Shown: positions 43,116 through 51,838 of the stretch, piece by piece | Layout: each line of letters begins with the position of its first letter | How positions within the stretch are numbered: the first letter of the stretch is position 1 | Source of the DNA: JAMZMI01 sp039944535 | GTDB taxonomy: Bacteria; Bacteroidota; Bacteroidia; Cytophagales; Cyclobacteriaceae | DNA length: 64,000 nt | Direction: 5' to 3' | Assembly: GCA_039944535.1 (NCBI GenBank) | Contig: JBDUYP010000022.1 | Span: forward strand, 691,189-755,188 | Made by a program: the position numbers and the translations under genes | Notes under the pieces: generated by a model | What the model was told of the DNA's origin: nothing | What the model saw: the letters and a program-made list of their open reading frames with translations, nothing else | Database searches by the model: none

Positions 43116-43778
43116 TCACCTCTCTCCTCTCCACTCGGCATAAAACTGCTCCAGATACCGCTCCATAAACTGATGCCTTTCCTCTGCAAGTTTTCTTCCC
43201 GTTTTGGTATTCATCCGATCTTTAAGCAAGAGCAACTTCTCATAAAAATGGTTGATCGTAGGAGCCGTGCTTTTCTTGTACTCCTCCCTGGTCATATTGA
43301 GATTTGGTGGAATATCCGGATTGTAAAGCTCCCTGTTTTTGAACCCTCCATAATTGAAAGTCCTGGCGATCCCTATGGCGCCAATAGCGTCTAGCCTATC
43401 TGCATCCTGCACCACATCCAGCTCCGGCGAGCTGAACTTTCTATCCTCATTACCTCCCTTGAAAGAGATGTTTTCTATGATGGATTTCACATGACCTATC
43501 ACATCCTGATCCACTCTCTCAGATTGCAGAAACCCCTCGGCTTTCTTCGGCCCGATACTTTCATCTCCACCGTGAAATTTACTATCTGCAATATCATGAA
43601 GTAGCGCACCCAACTCAACAACCGACATATCCACCTCTTCCTCCCTGGCTATGGTTTTCGCCAGTTTCCACACCCGCTCTATATGCCACCAGTCATGACC
43701 GCCTTCAGCATTTTGAAGTTGGGCTTTCACGAAAGTGATGGTTGATTGGATTAGTTGAGCTTTACTTTCTCGTTTCAC
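43116..43778 (-). CDS. HD-domain phosphohydrolase
   Basis: A 220-residue soluble HD-superfamily protein. The metal-binding residues are in HDWWHIERVWKLAK, LGALLHDIADSK (the HD pair) and a later VQDADRLDAIGAIG aspartate. This is the layout of the bacterial YedJ/uncharacterised HD hydrolases that cleave phosphate esters of nucleotides or similar compounds. The gene follows a lipoprotein gene by 12 bases. Substrate unknown. Confidence 0.9.
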   Translation of the reverse strand: MKRESKAQLIQSTITFVKAQLQNAEGGHDWWHIERVWKLAKTIAREEEVDMSVVELGALLHDIADSKFHGGDESIGPKKAEGFLQSERVDQDVIGHVKSIIENISFKGGNEDRKFSSPELDVVQDADRLDAIGAIGIARTFNYGGFKNRELYNPDIPPNLNMTREEYKKSTAPTINHFYEKLLLLKDRMNTKTGRKLAEERHQFMERYLEQFYAEWRGER

Positions 43779-43790
43779 GAAACATTCAAA

Positions 43791-44393
43791 CTAGTTGCAA
43801 TAAGGACAGTTTGGAATATTGGAATCCTCAGCCTGATACTGTTTATATAACCCACATGCTACTGTGACTCCATCCGCATTTCCAGCACACAGATATAGCT
43901 GAGCAGTCTTGCATTGGCTATCAATTTGAATATTAAACTCCGGACCGGCATAATCACCACAAGCATCGCCCGAACCTTCGTTATCTTCATTCAAATCAAA
44001 AACAAGAAATGGATCATCTGGATCGCCTGTTGGTCTCAATTCGTAGGCATTTCTTCCCGATTTGTCATTCGCGCTCAGGATCACCTTAGCCCCCTGAACA
44101 TTGGCCTCTCCCGCCTGACTTGAGAAACGCTCACCGTTGAAATCATAAGTATAATCTATAGCCGCATTTTTACCTTCAACACTTGTGGTGTAGCTGTACA
44201 ATGCGTCAATCCCCAAGTATTCGCTTGACAAAGATTTCTCCCCATGAAAAAACTCCGGGGGACTGTCAAACATGTCATGATCTGCATAGATAATGACCTT
44301 ACCAGAATCTTCATCTTTTTCGCAAGCAGTGAGCGACAACAGCACACATACCAGCAGTAAGCAACTATTTAATTTTTTATTCATTCGTTTCAA
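43791..44393 (-). CDS. Lipoprotein of unknown function
   Basis: A 200-residue predicted lipoprotein. The signal peptide is MNKKLNSCLLLVCVLLSLTAC with the lipobox LTAC (start could be Met1 or Met4). The mature part is acidic and carries six cysteines, including a C-terminal NCPYC and paired CGDYAG / CKTAQLYLCAG, suggesting disulfides. No family is recognised. It is upstream of and close to the HD hydrolase gene. Confidence 0.75.
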   Translation of the reverse strand: MKRMNKKLNSCLLLVCVLLSLTACEKDEDSGKVIIYADHDMFDSPPEFFHGEKSLSSEYLGIDALYSYTTSVEGKNAAIDYTYDFNGERFSSQAGEANVQGAKVILSANDKSGRNAYELRPTGDPDDPFLVFDLNEDNEGSGDACGDYAGPEFNIQIDSQCKTAQLYLCAGNADGVTVACGLYKQYQAEDSNIPNCPYCN

Positions 44394-44596
44394 TTTTCAC
44401 AATTCTCTTAGAGATTCGAAATTACCTCCTCGCACTAGAATAAAGAAGCAAGTTTTATAGTTTATATGATGCTAGTTAAAGTCTTGACATTCTCATTTGT
44501 CACGGAGGTGAGATTAGAGAATGCCTTTCAGAAAAACTCCCTTTCAATGTGGTGTCAGGTGGAAACACCTGACACGTGAGATAAGTTATCTGCCGG

Positions 44597-45010
44597 GTGA
44601 AAAATTATATCTATTTTAGAGATATGTCACGTCATGAAATTCGTTTCTGGAGTAGAATTATATTCGTTATCCTAGCAATTCTGGTCATAGGAATACTATG
44701 GTTACTCAAACGCAAGATTACTTATTACAAGGCATCAGGCCATCCGAGCTTCAAGCACTATCCCGACTTACTATTTTTGAATTTTTTTTCGCCGATCATC
44801 CCAGCGATCTTATTTGCCACGCAAGTTCTACCAAAAGCTGAACTGCTATCTGAACTCTTCGAAGACTATCCTATTTCATATCCTATTACTATGACACTAA
44901 ACTATGCGATCCTATTCGGCATAATTGGCATGACTCTAGAGTATATTTTGTTTCTGATGAACCCAGAGTACAGAAAGTTCAAAACAGATCTTAGAAATGA
45001 AAGAAATTAG
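44597..45010 (+). CDS. Small membrane protein of unknown function
   Basis: A 137-residue protein with three likely TM segments (for example FVILAILVIGILWLL, LFLNFFSPIIPAILFA and ILFGIIGMTLEYILFL). A start at 44624 (MSRHEIRFW) is also likely, as it fits the first TM better; the longer start is kept here. It is bounded by hairpin repeats on both sides (44552-44575 and 45065-45084). No family recognised. Confidence 0.6.
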   Translation: MKNYIYFRDMSRHEIRFWSRIIFVILAILVIGILWLLKRKITYYKASGHPSFKHYPDLLFLNFFSPIIPAILFATQVLPKAELLSELFEDYPISYPITMTLNYAILFGIIGMTLEYILFLMNPEYRKFKTDLRNERN

Positions 45011-45110
45011 CCGTAAACGTCCGGTCACATATTTTCCCAACACCTGAAAGGTGTAAAATGTGTTGTCAGGTGGAAACACCTGACGTCACGGATATAAATC
45101 CTAGAAAAAC

Positions 45111-45118
45111 TACCTTTG
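45111..45118 (+). promoter_or_regulatory. -7 promoter box upstream of the glutaminase gene
   Basis: TACCTTTG matches the Bacteroidota -7 consensus TAnnTTTG. It would place transcription start near 45125, about 30 bases before the start codon. No clear -33 TTTG is seen; the hairpin repeat at 45065-45084 lies just upstream. Confidence 0.5.
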
Positions 45119-45153
45119 CCCCTTTTAGATGAAACCCTATTGAATCCCTTCCA

Positions 45154-46074
45154 ATGAATTCCAACTACGCCCAAATCATCAATGAAATTTATGCCGAATT
45201 GAAGGATTTTCATGACGATGGCAAGGTTGCTGACTACATTCCCTATCTGGCCAGGATAGACAGAAACAAGTTTGGCATGTGCCTGACCACCGTGGATGGC
45301 CAGCTCAATAAAGTTGGAGATGCAGATGAAAAATTTTCTATTCAGAGTGTCTCAAAAGTGCTGTCTCTGGCCATGGCGTTTAGCCAATTGGGAAACAAAG
45401 TATGGGAAAGAGTGGACGTGGAGCCATCAGGAAATGGGTTCAACTCCATCATCCAGTTAGAATATGAAGATGGATATCCGAGAAATCCCTTCATAAATGC
45501 CGGAGCTATTGTCATTGCTGACATGCTCGTGAGTTTACTGGACGATCCCAAAACAGAGTTTCTGGAATTTGTCCGTGGATTGTGTGGCAATCCGAACATC
45601 CAGTACAATGAGCAGGTGGCTTTGTCGGAAAAAAGCGTTGGGTATGGCAACAATTCGCTGGCATATATGATCAAATCCAAGGGGAACCTGGTCAATGATG
45701 TTGATACTGTTCTCGACTTCTACTTTTGGCAATGTTCCATCGAGATGACCTGTGTAGAACTGGCGAAAACCTTTCTCAATTTTGGTGAAACCAACGTTCC
45801 ATTTGGTCATGGCAAATACATGTTGACGGCAAGTCAGTCACGCAGGATGAACGCTCTGATGCTAACCTGCGGTTTTTATGATGAGTCTGGTGAGTTTGCT
45901 TTCGAGGTGGGTTTACCTGGGAAAAGTGGGGTCGGTGGTGCCATAGTGGCACTCAATCCGCTGAGATATTGTGTGAGCGTCTGGAGTCCGCCGCTCAACA
46001 AAAAAGGCAACTCCAATAAGGGCATGAAAGCATTGGAAATGCTGACAACCAAACTGGGGCGATCTATTTTTTAA
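45154..46074 (+). CDS. glsA: Glutaminase
   Basis: A 306-residue serine-dependent glutaminase that converts glutamine to glutamate and ammonia. The Ser-x-x-Lys catalytic motif is SVSK (Ser65, Lys68) within FSIQSVSKVL. Other family blocks are NPFINAGAIV, SEKSVGYGN and GLPGKSGVGGAI, and length matches bacterial GlsA/YbaS. It is cytoplasmic. The gene stands alone, with a -7 box and hairpin repeats upstream and further hairpin repeats downstream. Confidence 0.95.
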   Translation: MNSNYAQIINEIYAELKDFHDDGKVADYIPYLARIDRNKFGMCLTTVDGQLNKVGDADEKFSIQSVSKVLSLAMAFSQLGNKVWERVDVEPSGNGFNSIIQLEYEDGYPRNPFINAGAIVIADMLVSLLDDPKTEFLEFVRGLCGNPNIQYNEQVALSEKSVGYGNNSLAYMIKSKGNLVNDVDTVLDFYFWQCSIEMTCVELAKTFLNFGETNVPFGHGKYMLTASQSRRMNALMLTCGFYDESGEFAFEVGLPGKSGVGGAIVALNPLRYCVSVWSPPLNKKGNSNKGMKALEMLTTKLGRSIF

Positions 46075-46195
46075 GAGAGTTATGTGCAGTCAGGTGGAAA
46101 CACCTGACATCACGGAAAGGAGGTGACGGGATATTACCACGTCAGATGAGAACATCTGACGTCAAGGGAAAACACCTGTCATCACGGAAGCTAGT

Positions 46196-46822
46196 CTATT
46201 TTATGCTCGACAATGGAACTTCAGGAAGCTGAAGCATTCCGCCATTGCTCATTATACCTACTAAAACAGTAGTCTCGTTTATATCAAACTCTGTTATAAG
46301 TACATGCCCATAGTTATCCATTGCTTTCAGCCTGCCTTTTGTTAATTTCAAACTATGAGGTCTAATGCTATTTGGCACAATTACTCTAATGTTTAACGTA
46401 TCCTCTCTTAGTGAATCGTCCAATAATTCTAACCTCGGGTTCAGTTCAGATAGGTTGTTGTGGATGATTAAGTTTTTATCAAAGAAGTCCTGACTTCCTG
46501 CGATTCTCTTGAGTTCGTTCTTGGACTGGAATTCAAACAACTCTAATGGAATTCCACGATCCCAAATTTGAATGAACTGAATTTGGCCATTTTCACTGTA
46601 ATATTTTGTTGTATCAGTTTGAGTTCCGCTTTTAAAATTAGATTCGTACTTAATGGACCCATTTTCATAGAATTCTCGATACTTACCATTTTTAATTCCA
46701 TTGGTATAATTTGCTTCTATCCGTGTCTGTCCGTCTGGGTATTCCTCTATGTAATTATATTCACTAAGTTGTTGACAACCCACTAAAAAGACTAGTGATA
46801 AGGATATGATATTTTTCTGCAT
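46196..46822 (-). CDS. Lipoprotein with MORN-like repeats
   Basis: A 208-residue predicted lipoprotein (signal MQKNIISLSLVFLVGC, lipobox LVGC). Three imperfect copies of a MORN-like unit follow (YPDGQTRIEANYTNGIKNGK, YENGSIKYESNFKSGTQTD, YSENGQIQFIQIWDRGIP), the type found in YwqK-like proteins. The C-terminal half is unrelated, with RPHSLKLTKGRLKAMDNYG. It is convergent with the glutaminase gene. Function unknown. Confidence 0.78.
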   Translation of the reverse strand: MQKNIISLSLVFLVGCQQLSEYNYIEEYPDGQTRIEANYTNGIKNGKYREFYENGSIKYESNFKSGTQTDTTKYYSENGQIQFIQIWDRGIPLELFEFQSKNELKRIAGSQDFFDKNLIIHNNLSELNPRLELLDDSLREDTLNIRVIVPNSIRPHSLKLTKGRLKAMDNYGHVLITEFDINETTVLVGIMSNGGMLQLPEVPLSSIK

Positions 46823-46841
46823 CTATAAATGAGATCAAAAC

Positions 46842-48737
46842 TCAATAAATATACTCAAATGCGCTATGATAGAACCCACGGTCTTGAGTGTTGCGGATGA
46901 GCTCATCAAAGAATGTATTGGAACTTAGCGTGGCAGAGTCCCCCACCATGATGAGTAGATGTCTGGCACGCGTCATGGCCACATTCATCCGGCGGATATC
47001 ACCAAGGAAGCCAATTTCTCCATCAGGATTGCTTCGTACCAAAGACATCAAAATAACGTCTCGCTCCTGTCCCTGAAAGGCATCCACAGAATTGATCGTG
47101 ATATTTTGCTCCAGCTCAGTCCACCACTCATATCTGGCAATCCCAGCTCTCAGCTTCTCTGTCTGCGCTTTGTATGGGGCTATGATACCTATGGATAGTT
47201 TCTTGAAATCCTCGCCCCCTTCTGACACCAGTTTATCCAGTCGCTCCAACACGAAATGCGCCTCTTCGGTATTGAAAGTGGAGAGGGTTTCAGGGTTTTT
47301 CTCTTCGTCATAGCCACAGCCAGCCGTATCAATAAACGCCACAGGCTCATTGTAGAGCTGCCGGCGCTGATGAATGATTTCACCAGACTCCAGATCCGCA
47401 TTGTAGAAATATTGATTAGAAAAGGCCATAATCTGCGGATGCATGCGGTACTGCGTTTGCAGCATAATGTCTACATCGTAGGCCTTGATTGTTCGCTCAA
47501 AAATGGTTTGAGACAGACCTGCCTTATCCGCTTCTCTCGATTTCACAGTGGGGGGCAACTGCCAATGATCACCGGCCATCACCACCTTTTGTGACTTCAT
47601 GATAGGGATCCACGAAGCAGGCTCCAGCGCCTGGGACGCTTCATCAATAAATACAGTTTTGAACTGACGATTTATCAGATTAGAGTTGTTTGCTCCCACA
47701 AGCGTACATGCGATCACCTGCGCTTTATTGAGCTCGTCAAAAATCATATGTCCCTCCAGCTGATGTGCTTCGTCTTTGAGGCTTTTGGCTTCATCCAAAA
47801 GCATCCTCCGTTGCTGTCTTTCTTCTCTGCCAAAATTGCGCTTGTACTTCCAGCCCATCTGCCGCATCTCCTCTGACTTTCTACGCAAGTCACGCAACAT
47901 TTTAGAATCCTGATGGGAAGCCAAACGCGCATCCATGGTGGTGCTCACAACCGTGTCAGTGACTCTGGCCGGATGTCCAATTCTCAACACACGAACCTCC
48001 TGTTCGGTGAGCTTTTCTGCAAGCAGATCTACAGCAGCGTTACTCGCTGCACAAACCAGCACCTGTTTTTCTTCAGATACCTTTTCCTTTATAGCCTGCA
48101 CGAGGGTGGTCGTTTTGCCTGTACCCGGAGGACCATGAACCAAAGCTAAATCTTCGGCTGCACGAATATTATTCAGGGCAGCATTTTGACTTGCATTCAA
48201 CCCCGGAAATGTGACTGGAGGCTTTTCCTTAAAAAATGGAGATTGATCTCCCATAAGTATGGGCATCAGTTCGAATACACGCCCGTCGGTAATCTTCGAA
48301 AGCTTTTTGAGCGTTTTCTCCATTTCATCGTAAGTACTCTCATCAAAAAGGAGGTTCACGCCTAGCTTTCCGTCATCCACCCAATCAGGCGGATCATCGC
48401 TATTGAGCATGAAAGTCATCTTGTTTTGATTCATGCGCATGACTATACCCGAAACGGTCAATTTTCTTTTCTCATCATTGAGAAAAAGACTCACCGAAGA
48501 CCCTGGCTGAAAATGATGTCTTTGCTCCAGATCGGTGGTTCGCTCTACCTGAAAGACCCAGCGCTCTCCAGTACCAACATACGATTTATTGATTGTAACC
48601 GGGTACCAGGTCACTCCCTCCTTCTTTCTGTCGGATAGAGATCGGTTCCCTATTTTATGTTCGTATTGTTTCCTGTCCTCTTCTCTTTCCTGTTTGATCA
48701 ACTTAAGAAGATTCAGAAAGTGATCCGTATATTTCAT
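46842..48737 (-). CDS. Superfamily 1 DNA/RNA helicase (SMUBP-2/UPF1-like)
   Basis: A 631-residue SF1B helicase. Motif I is HGPPGTGKTT (201-210), followed by motif Ia, motif II FIDEASQALEPASW, motif III VMAGDHWQLPPTV, and motifs IV to VI with LQTQYRMHP, SVDAFQGQERDVI and VAMTRARHLLI. The N-terminal 1B domain carries a beta-barrel insertion typical of IGHMBP2-like proteins. It would unwind nucleic acid with ATP, 5'-3' by family precedent. The TerB-like gene directly precedes it by 3 bases. Confidence 0.92.
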   Translation of the reverse strand: MKYTDHFLNLLKLIKQEREEDRKQYEHKIGNRSLSDRKKEGVTWYPVTINKSYVGTGERWVFQVERTTDLEQRHHFQPGSSVSLFLNDEKRKLTVSGIVMRMNQNKMTFMLNSDDPPDWVDDGKLGVNLLFDESTYDEMEKTLKKLSKITDGRVFELMPILMGDQSPFFKEKPPVTFPGLNASQNAALNNIRAAEDLALVHGPPGTGKTTTLVQAIKEKVSEEKQVLVCAASNAAVDLLAEKLTEQEVRVLRIGHPARVTDTVVSTTMDARLASHQDSKMLRDLRRKSEEMRQMGWKYKRNFGREERQQRRMLLDEAKSLKDEAHQLEGHMIFDELNKAQVIACTLVGANNSNLINRQFKTVFIDEASQALEPASWIPIMKSQKVVMAGDHWQLPPTVKSREADKAGLSQTIFERTIKAYDVDIMLQTQYRMHPQIMAFSNQYFYNADLESGEIIHQRRQLYNEPVAFIDTAGCGYDEEKNPETLSTFNTEEAHFVLERLDKLVSEGGEDFKKLSIGIIAPYKAQTEKLRAGIARYEWWTELEQNITINSVDAFQGQERDVILMSLVRSNPDGEIGFLGDIRRMNVAMTRARHLLIMVGDSATLSSNTFFDELIRNTQDRGFYHSAFEYIY

Positions 48738-48740
48738 CGG

Positions 48741-49136
48741 TTACTTTCTCAGGTACTTTTGGATGGTGGATTTGAGGGATTCTTTGTCTGCTGAGATGTC
48801 CTGATCGCTGTAGATTTTGAGCAATAGCTCCAACAGCACATCTTCGCTGTATCCTATTTTGCTTGCCATTTTGGCACAAAAAGCCAATTCTTCCTTGTAC
48901 AGCCGGCCGTCTATTTTCATTAACTGCACTATACTGTAGATGTATTCATACTTCTCGTCATCGGTAAGCACATCCAGATTCTCGATGAGCGTAGGATCCT
49001 CAAAACACGCACTGATATCATCAGATGACATACCATTAGCCTTACCTATCTGCTTGATAAGGTCTATCTCCTCTTGCACAACTACTCCATCTATTTTGGC
49101 CAGTTGAACCAATAGATTAAGATGTGTCCTCGACAT
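48741..49136 (-). CDS. TerB-like domain protein
   Basis: A 131-residue all-helical acidic protein of the tellurite-resistance TerB type, with LVQLAKIDGVVVQEEIDLIK near the start and a second related half, SIVQLMKIDGRLYKEELAFC. The repeated KIDG acidic loops are the metal-binding feature of the family. It lies 3 bases before the helicase gene and is probably co-expressed with it. Its role is unknown. Confidence 0.8.
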   Translation of the reverse strand: MSRTHLNLLVQLAKIDGVVVQEEIDLIKQIGKANGMSSDDISACFEDPTLIENLDVLTDDEKYEYIYSIVQLMKIDGRLYKEELAFCAKMASKIGYSEDVLLELLLKIYSDQDISADKESLKSTIQKYLRK

Positions 49137-49252
49137 ATTTGTTGAACTCCCTTCGATAACTTTAAGATTTAGGCGGTACTATCGGATTAATTGATAAACT
49201 TAGTTTATAAATCCCTCATGAACAAAATTAAAGGAAAGCAAGCAACACACAA

Positions 49253-49840
49253 GTGAATTTTCTCGCGCATCTTTATCTATCTGGCAATGACAATAAAGTA
49301 ATGGTCGGCAATTTCATTGGGGACTTTGTGAAGGGCAAAGATGTAGAGCTTTTTGAGGGACACATCAAAAAAGGCATCCTTTTGCATAGGGAGATTGATC
49401 ACTTTACTGACAGCCATCCCATAGTTAAAGTCAGCAAAAAGCGCCTTCAGCCGAAATACCATCACTATGCACCGGTAATAGCAGATGTTTTTTACGATCA
49501 TTTTCTTTCGGCCAATTGGCCAAACTATTCTGAAAAGCCCTTACTCGAATACACTGAATCTTTTTATGAGTTGACCAAAGCATACCAGTCGGTCATACCA
49601 GCCAAAGCACAAAATATGCTCAAGTACATGAGTGCCGGCAATTGGCTGTACAACTACCAATACGTAGAAGGCATCAATCAGGCGCTGACCGGAATGTCCA
49701 GAAGAACTAAATTTGAATCAAAAATGGAGCATGCTTCTAAAGATCTGGAAAAGGACTATGACGCGTACAAGGACGAGTTCGAGCGGTTTTTTCCGATTCT
49801 CAAAGCGCATGCCTCAGCATTTCTAAATCATTTGAAATGA
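49253..49840 (+). CDS. acpH: ACP phosphodiesterase-like protein
   Basis: A 195-residue HD-fold protein that starts at a GTG with MNFLAHLYLSGND, the typical N-terminus of acyl-carrier-protein phosphodiesterase, which removes phosphopantetheine from ACP. The metal-binding residues lie in FIGDFVKG, LLHREIDHFTDSHP and VIADVFYDHFL. Its stop overlaps the next start in an ATGA. The first gene of a four-gene plus-strand run. Confidence 0.87.
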   Translation: MNFLAHLYLSGNDNKVMVGNFIGDFVKGKDVELFEGHIKKGILLHREIDHFTDSHPIVKVSKKRLQPKYHHYAPVIADVFYDHFLSANWPNYSEKPLLEYTESFYELTKAYQSVIPAKAQNMLKYMSAGNWLYNYQYVEGINQALTGMSRRTKFESKMEHASKDLEKDYDAYKDEFERFFPILKAHASAFLNHLK

Positions 49841-50208
49841 AAGACCTTTTACTAGTCGGACTTGGTGGTTTTGTGGGAAGCGTTTGTCGCTACGGTGTAG
49901 GCATTTCCGCCGCAAGGTTTTTTCACAGCAACTTCCCCCTCGGCACTTTGATTGTCAATATCATCGGCAGCCTGATTATCGGGGTGTTGGCTGGGTACTT
50001 CCTCAAAAACCAGTCGCAACACGCTATGAGCCTATTTTTGATCACAGGGTTTTGTGGTGGCTTTACCACATTTTCCACATTCTCTTTTGACAATCTCAAA
50101 TTGATCAAAGAGGGCATGATCTCAACTTTTGCCCTCTACGGACTGGGAAGTATTATTTTTGGAATCTTGTTTTGCGCAGCAGGTTTTTGGCTTACTTACA
50201 AATCGTGA
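49837..50208 (+). CDS. crcB: Fluoride ion channel (CrcB/Fluc)
   Basis: A 123-residue four-TM protein forming a dual-topology dimer that exports fluoride. Key features are GGFVGSVCRYG (10-20), the conserved Asn41 in GTLIVNIIGS, and the Phe-box and Na+ site region in GFCGGFTTFSTFS (71-83). It overlaps the ACP phosphodiesterase gene by 4 bases, so translation is coupled. No fluoride riboswitch was seen upstream. Confidence 0.95.
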   Translation: MKDLLLVGLGGFVGSVCRYGVGISAARFFHSNFPLGTLIVNIIGSLIIGVLAGYFLKNQSQHAMSLFLITGFCGGFTTFSTFSFDNLKLIKEGMISTFALYGLGSIIFGILFCAAGFWLTYKS

Positions 50209-50249
50209 AGTGAACAATTTCAGCCCTTATCGTCGTTAAAAGATGGGTT

Positions 50250-51431
50250 ATGCAGAATTATTACATTCTTCTGGAAATCAGCGAATCTGCAACGCAGACA
50301 GAAATAAAGGCAGCATTTAAGAAGCTGGCCGTCCGATATCATCCTGACAAGCATGCCGGAGATGAACACATGGCGGAGCGCTTCAAGGAAATAAATGAAG
50401 CCTATCAGGTACTGTCGAATCCCTACGAAAAAGCACGATATGACATCAAGCTAACGTATGGGCGATCGGCGGAGACAACAGCGTATGAAACTCCTACAAG
50501 ACCAGCATACAAACCGATACCCAAACAATATCGTCGGAACTACAGTGAAGCTAAGGTCGACTGGCGCGAAAACTGGATCGCCACGGCTTATGCATTTATA
50601 TTCACTTTCATAGTGGCATCTGTGGTTATGCTGGCCATATTCATCAAAAACTTCTACGACGAAAAGCAACATGAAGAACTCTTACTTGAAAGAAGGCAAA
50701 GATTTGAAGTAGCCGTAGAAAATTTCCGCATGGGACAAATAGAGGATGCGCTGCTGGCTTTCAATGAGCTAACACCTCACATGAAAGAGGAAGAGGACAT
50801 GGCGAGCTACACCACGGAGATCTATTCCGATTTTATAGAAAAAGCGGAAACCCACTACTATAGTCTGCAATTCGAAAATGCTATTTACTATTACGAGTTA
50901 ATCGAGCGGTTTTCACCCAAAAAACCGATCGTGCTAAAGGAGCACCTGGCCAAGGCTTATGCCCGAATAAATCAACCACATGAAGCAATAAAGATGTTCA
51001 CACAGCTACTGGTTTTAGGTTATAGAAATCTCGATTGCTATATAGCCATGGCTGAAATATACCGCGATCAGCTGGGCAATTTGGAGGAAGCAAAAAGATA
51101 CTATGTTCATGCCAACGAACTGGCCATTAAGCAATATCGATCCGTTTACGGCAGGGCATATCCTCTGGTGATTCAGGGCAAGCACTTGCCTCCAATGCAC
51201 TACAACTTATTCACCTCCCTTGCCCACATATATTTACAATTGGAAATGTATGAGAAGGCGCTCAACACAACTGATTGGAATGTCCAAATATGGCCAGATA
51301 GTGCGGAAAATTACGCACTGGCCGCCATGGGACATCTTGCGCTTGATCACACTGCTGAAGCTTGCGATAATTTTTTGATTGCTTCAGCACTTGGTTATAA
51401 TGGTACAGTTCAAATAGATTGCAACAGATGA
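50250..51431 (+). CDS. J-domain protein with TM segment and TPR-like repeats
   Basis: A 393-residue membrane protein. A DnaJ domain covers about 3-65 with the HPD tripeptide at 31-33 (RYHPDKHAGDEHM), so it can stimulate an Hsp70. One TM segment follows (about 108-131), then a helical region with tetratricopeptide-like units (for example EAIKMFTQLLVLGYRN and EEAKRYYVHANELAIKQY). It may recruit DnaK to the membrane or to a client. It overlaps the DUF3052 gene in an ATGA. Confidence 0.88.
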   Translation: MQNYYILLEISESATQTEIKAAFKKLAVRYHPDKHAGDEHMAERFKEINEAYQVLSNPYEKARYDIKLTYGRSAETTAYETPTRPAYKPIPKQYRRNYSEAKVDWRENWIATAYAFIFTFIVASVVMLAIFIKNFYDEKQHEELLLERRQRFEVAVENFRMGQIEDALLAFNELTPHMKEEEDMASYTTEIYSDFIEKAETHYYSLQFENAIYYYELIERFSPKKPIVLKEHLAKAYARINQPHEAIKMFTQLLVLGYRNLDCYIAMAEIYRDQLGNLEEAKRYYVHANELAIKQYRSVYGRAYPLVIQGKHLPPMHYNLFTSLAHIYLQLEMYEKALNTTDWNVQIWPDSAENYALAAMGHLALDHTAEACDNFLIASALGYNGTVQIDCNR

Positions 51432-51838
51432 GTACAGCAGGATATTCAGGAACGCCTCTAGTGAAAAAGTTGGGTATCAAACCAAACTTTAAGTGCCTCA
51501 TTCTTCATGAGCCGCAGCACTACATAGACTTGCTTTTCGAAATACCAGAAAACACTGAGTTCACCGATGAAGCAAATGGAACATTTGATTTCATTCATGC
51601 CTTTTACCGAAAGGTAGATAATCTAAAGACTGAATGGCCGCAGCTAAAAAAGAGTTTAAAGAAAGACGGTAGCCTTTGGGTCAGCTGGCCTAAAGGGAGC
51701 TCGAAAATCGAAACAGACATGAATGCCAATGATGTACGAAGAATTGGGCTCCAGGGAGGACTGGTCGATGTGAAAGTTTGTGCCGTTGACAATGACTGGT
51801 CCGGGCTGAAATTTATGTTTCGGGAAAAAGATCGTTAA
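51428..51838 (+). CDS. DUF3052 family protein
   Basis: A 136-residue soluble protein starting MSTAGYSGTPLVKKLGIKP, the typical N-terminus of DUF3052. The start at 51428 is chosen because its ATG overlaps the stop of the J-domain gene (ATGA). The family has no known function. It ends with KFMFREKDR, and its last 26 bases overlap the end of the convergent thioesterase gene. Confidence 0.87.
   Translation: MSTAGYSGTPLVKKLGIKPNFKCLILHEPQHYIDLLFEIPENTEFTDEANGTFDFIHAFYRKVDNLKTEWPQLKKSLKKDGSLWVSWPKGSSKIETDMNANDVRRIGLQGGLVDVKVCAVDNDWSGLKFMFREKDR

Larger units (their letters stand above)
44499..46187. repeat. Cluster of REP-like hairpin repeats with GAAA loops around the glutaminase gene
   Basis: The core GTCAGGTG-GAAA-CACCTGAC occurs at 44552-44575 (stem extended to 10 bp), 45065-45084 and 46089-46108. 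A variant with paired base changes, ACGTCAGATG-AGAA-CATCTGACGT, is at 46139-46162, and a half copy at 46167-46187. The element TCACGGA follows one to two bases after the stem in several copies (45086, 46110, 46182) and also appears alone near 44500. All full copies are intergenic. The compensated stem change shows that pairing matters. No T-run follows, so these are not ordinary terminators. Confidence 0.75.

Noticed and set aside
44552..44575. The hairpin repeat as a Rho-independent terminator
   Set aside because: No T-run follows in either direction, and similar stems with TCACGGA recur in other gaps, so they are treated as repeats.
49141..49252. A fluoride riboswitch ahead of the crcB run
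   Set aside because: The gap before the ACP phosphodiesterase gene is short and lacks an obvious conserved fluoride aptamer core; crcB itself overlaps the gene before it.
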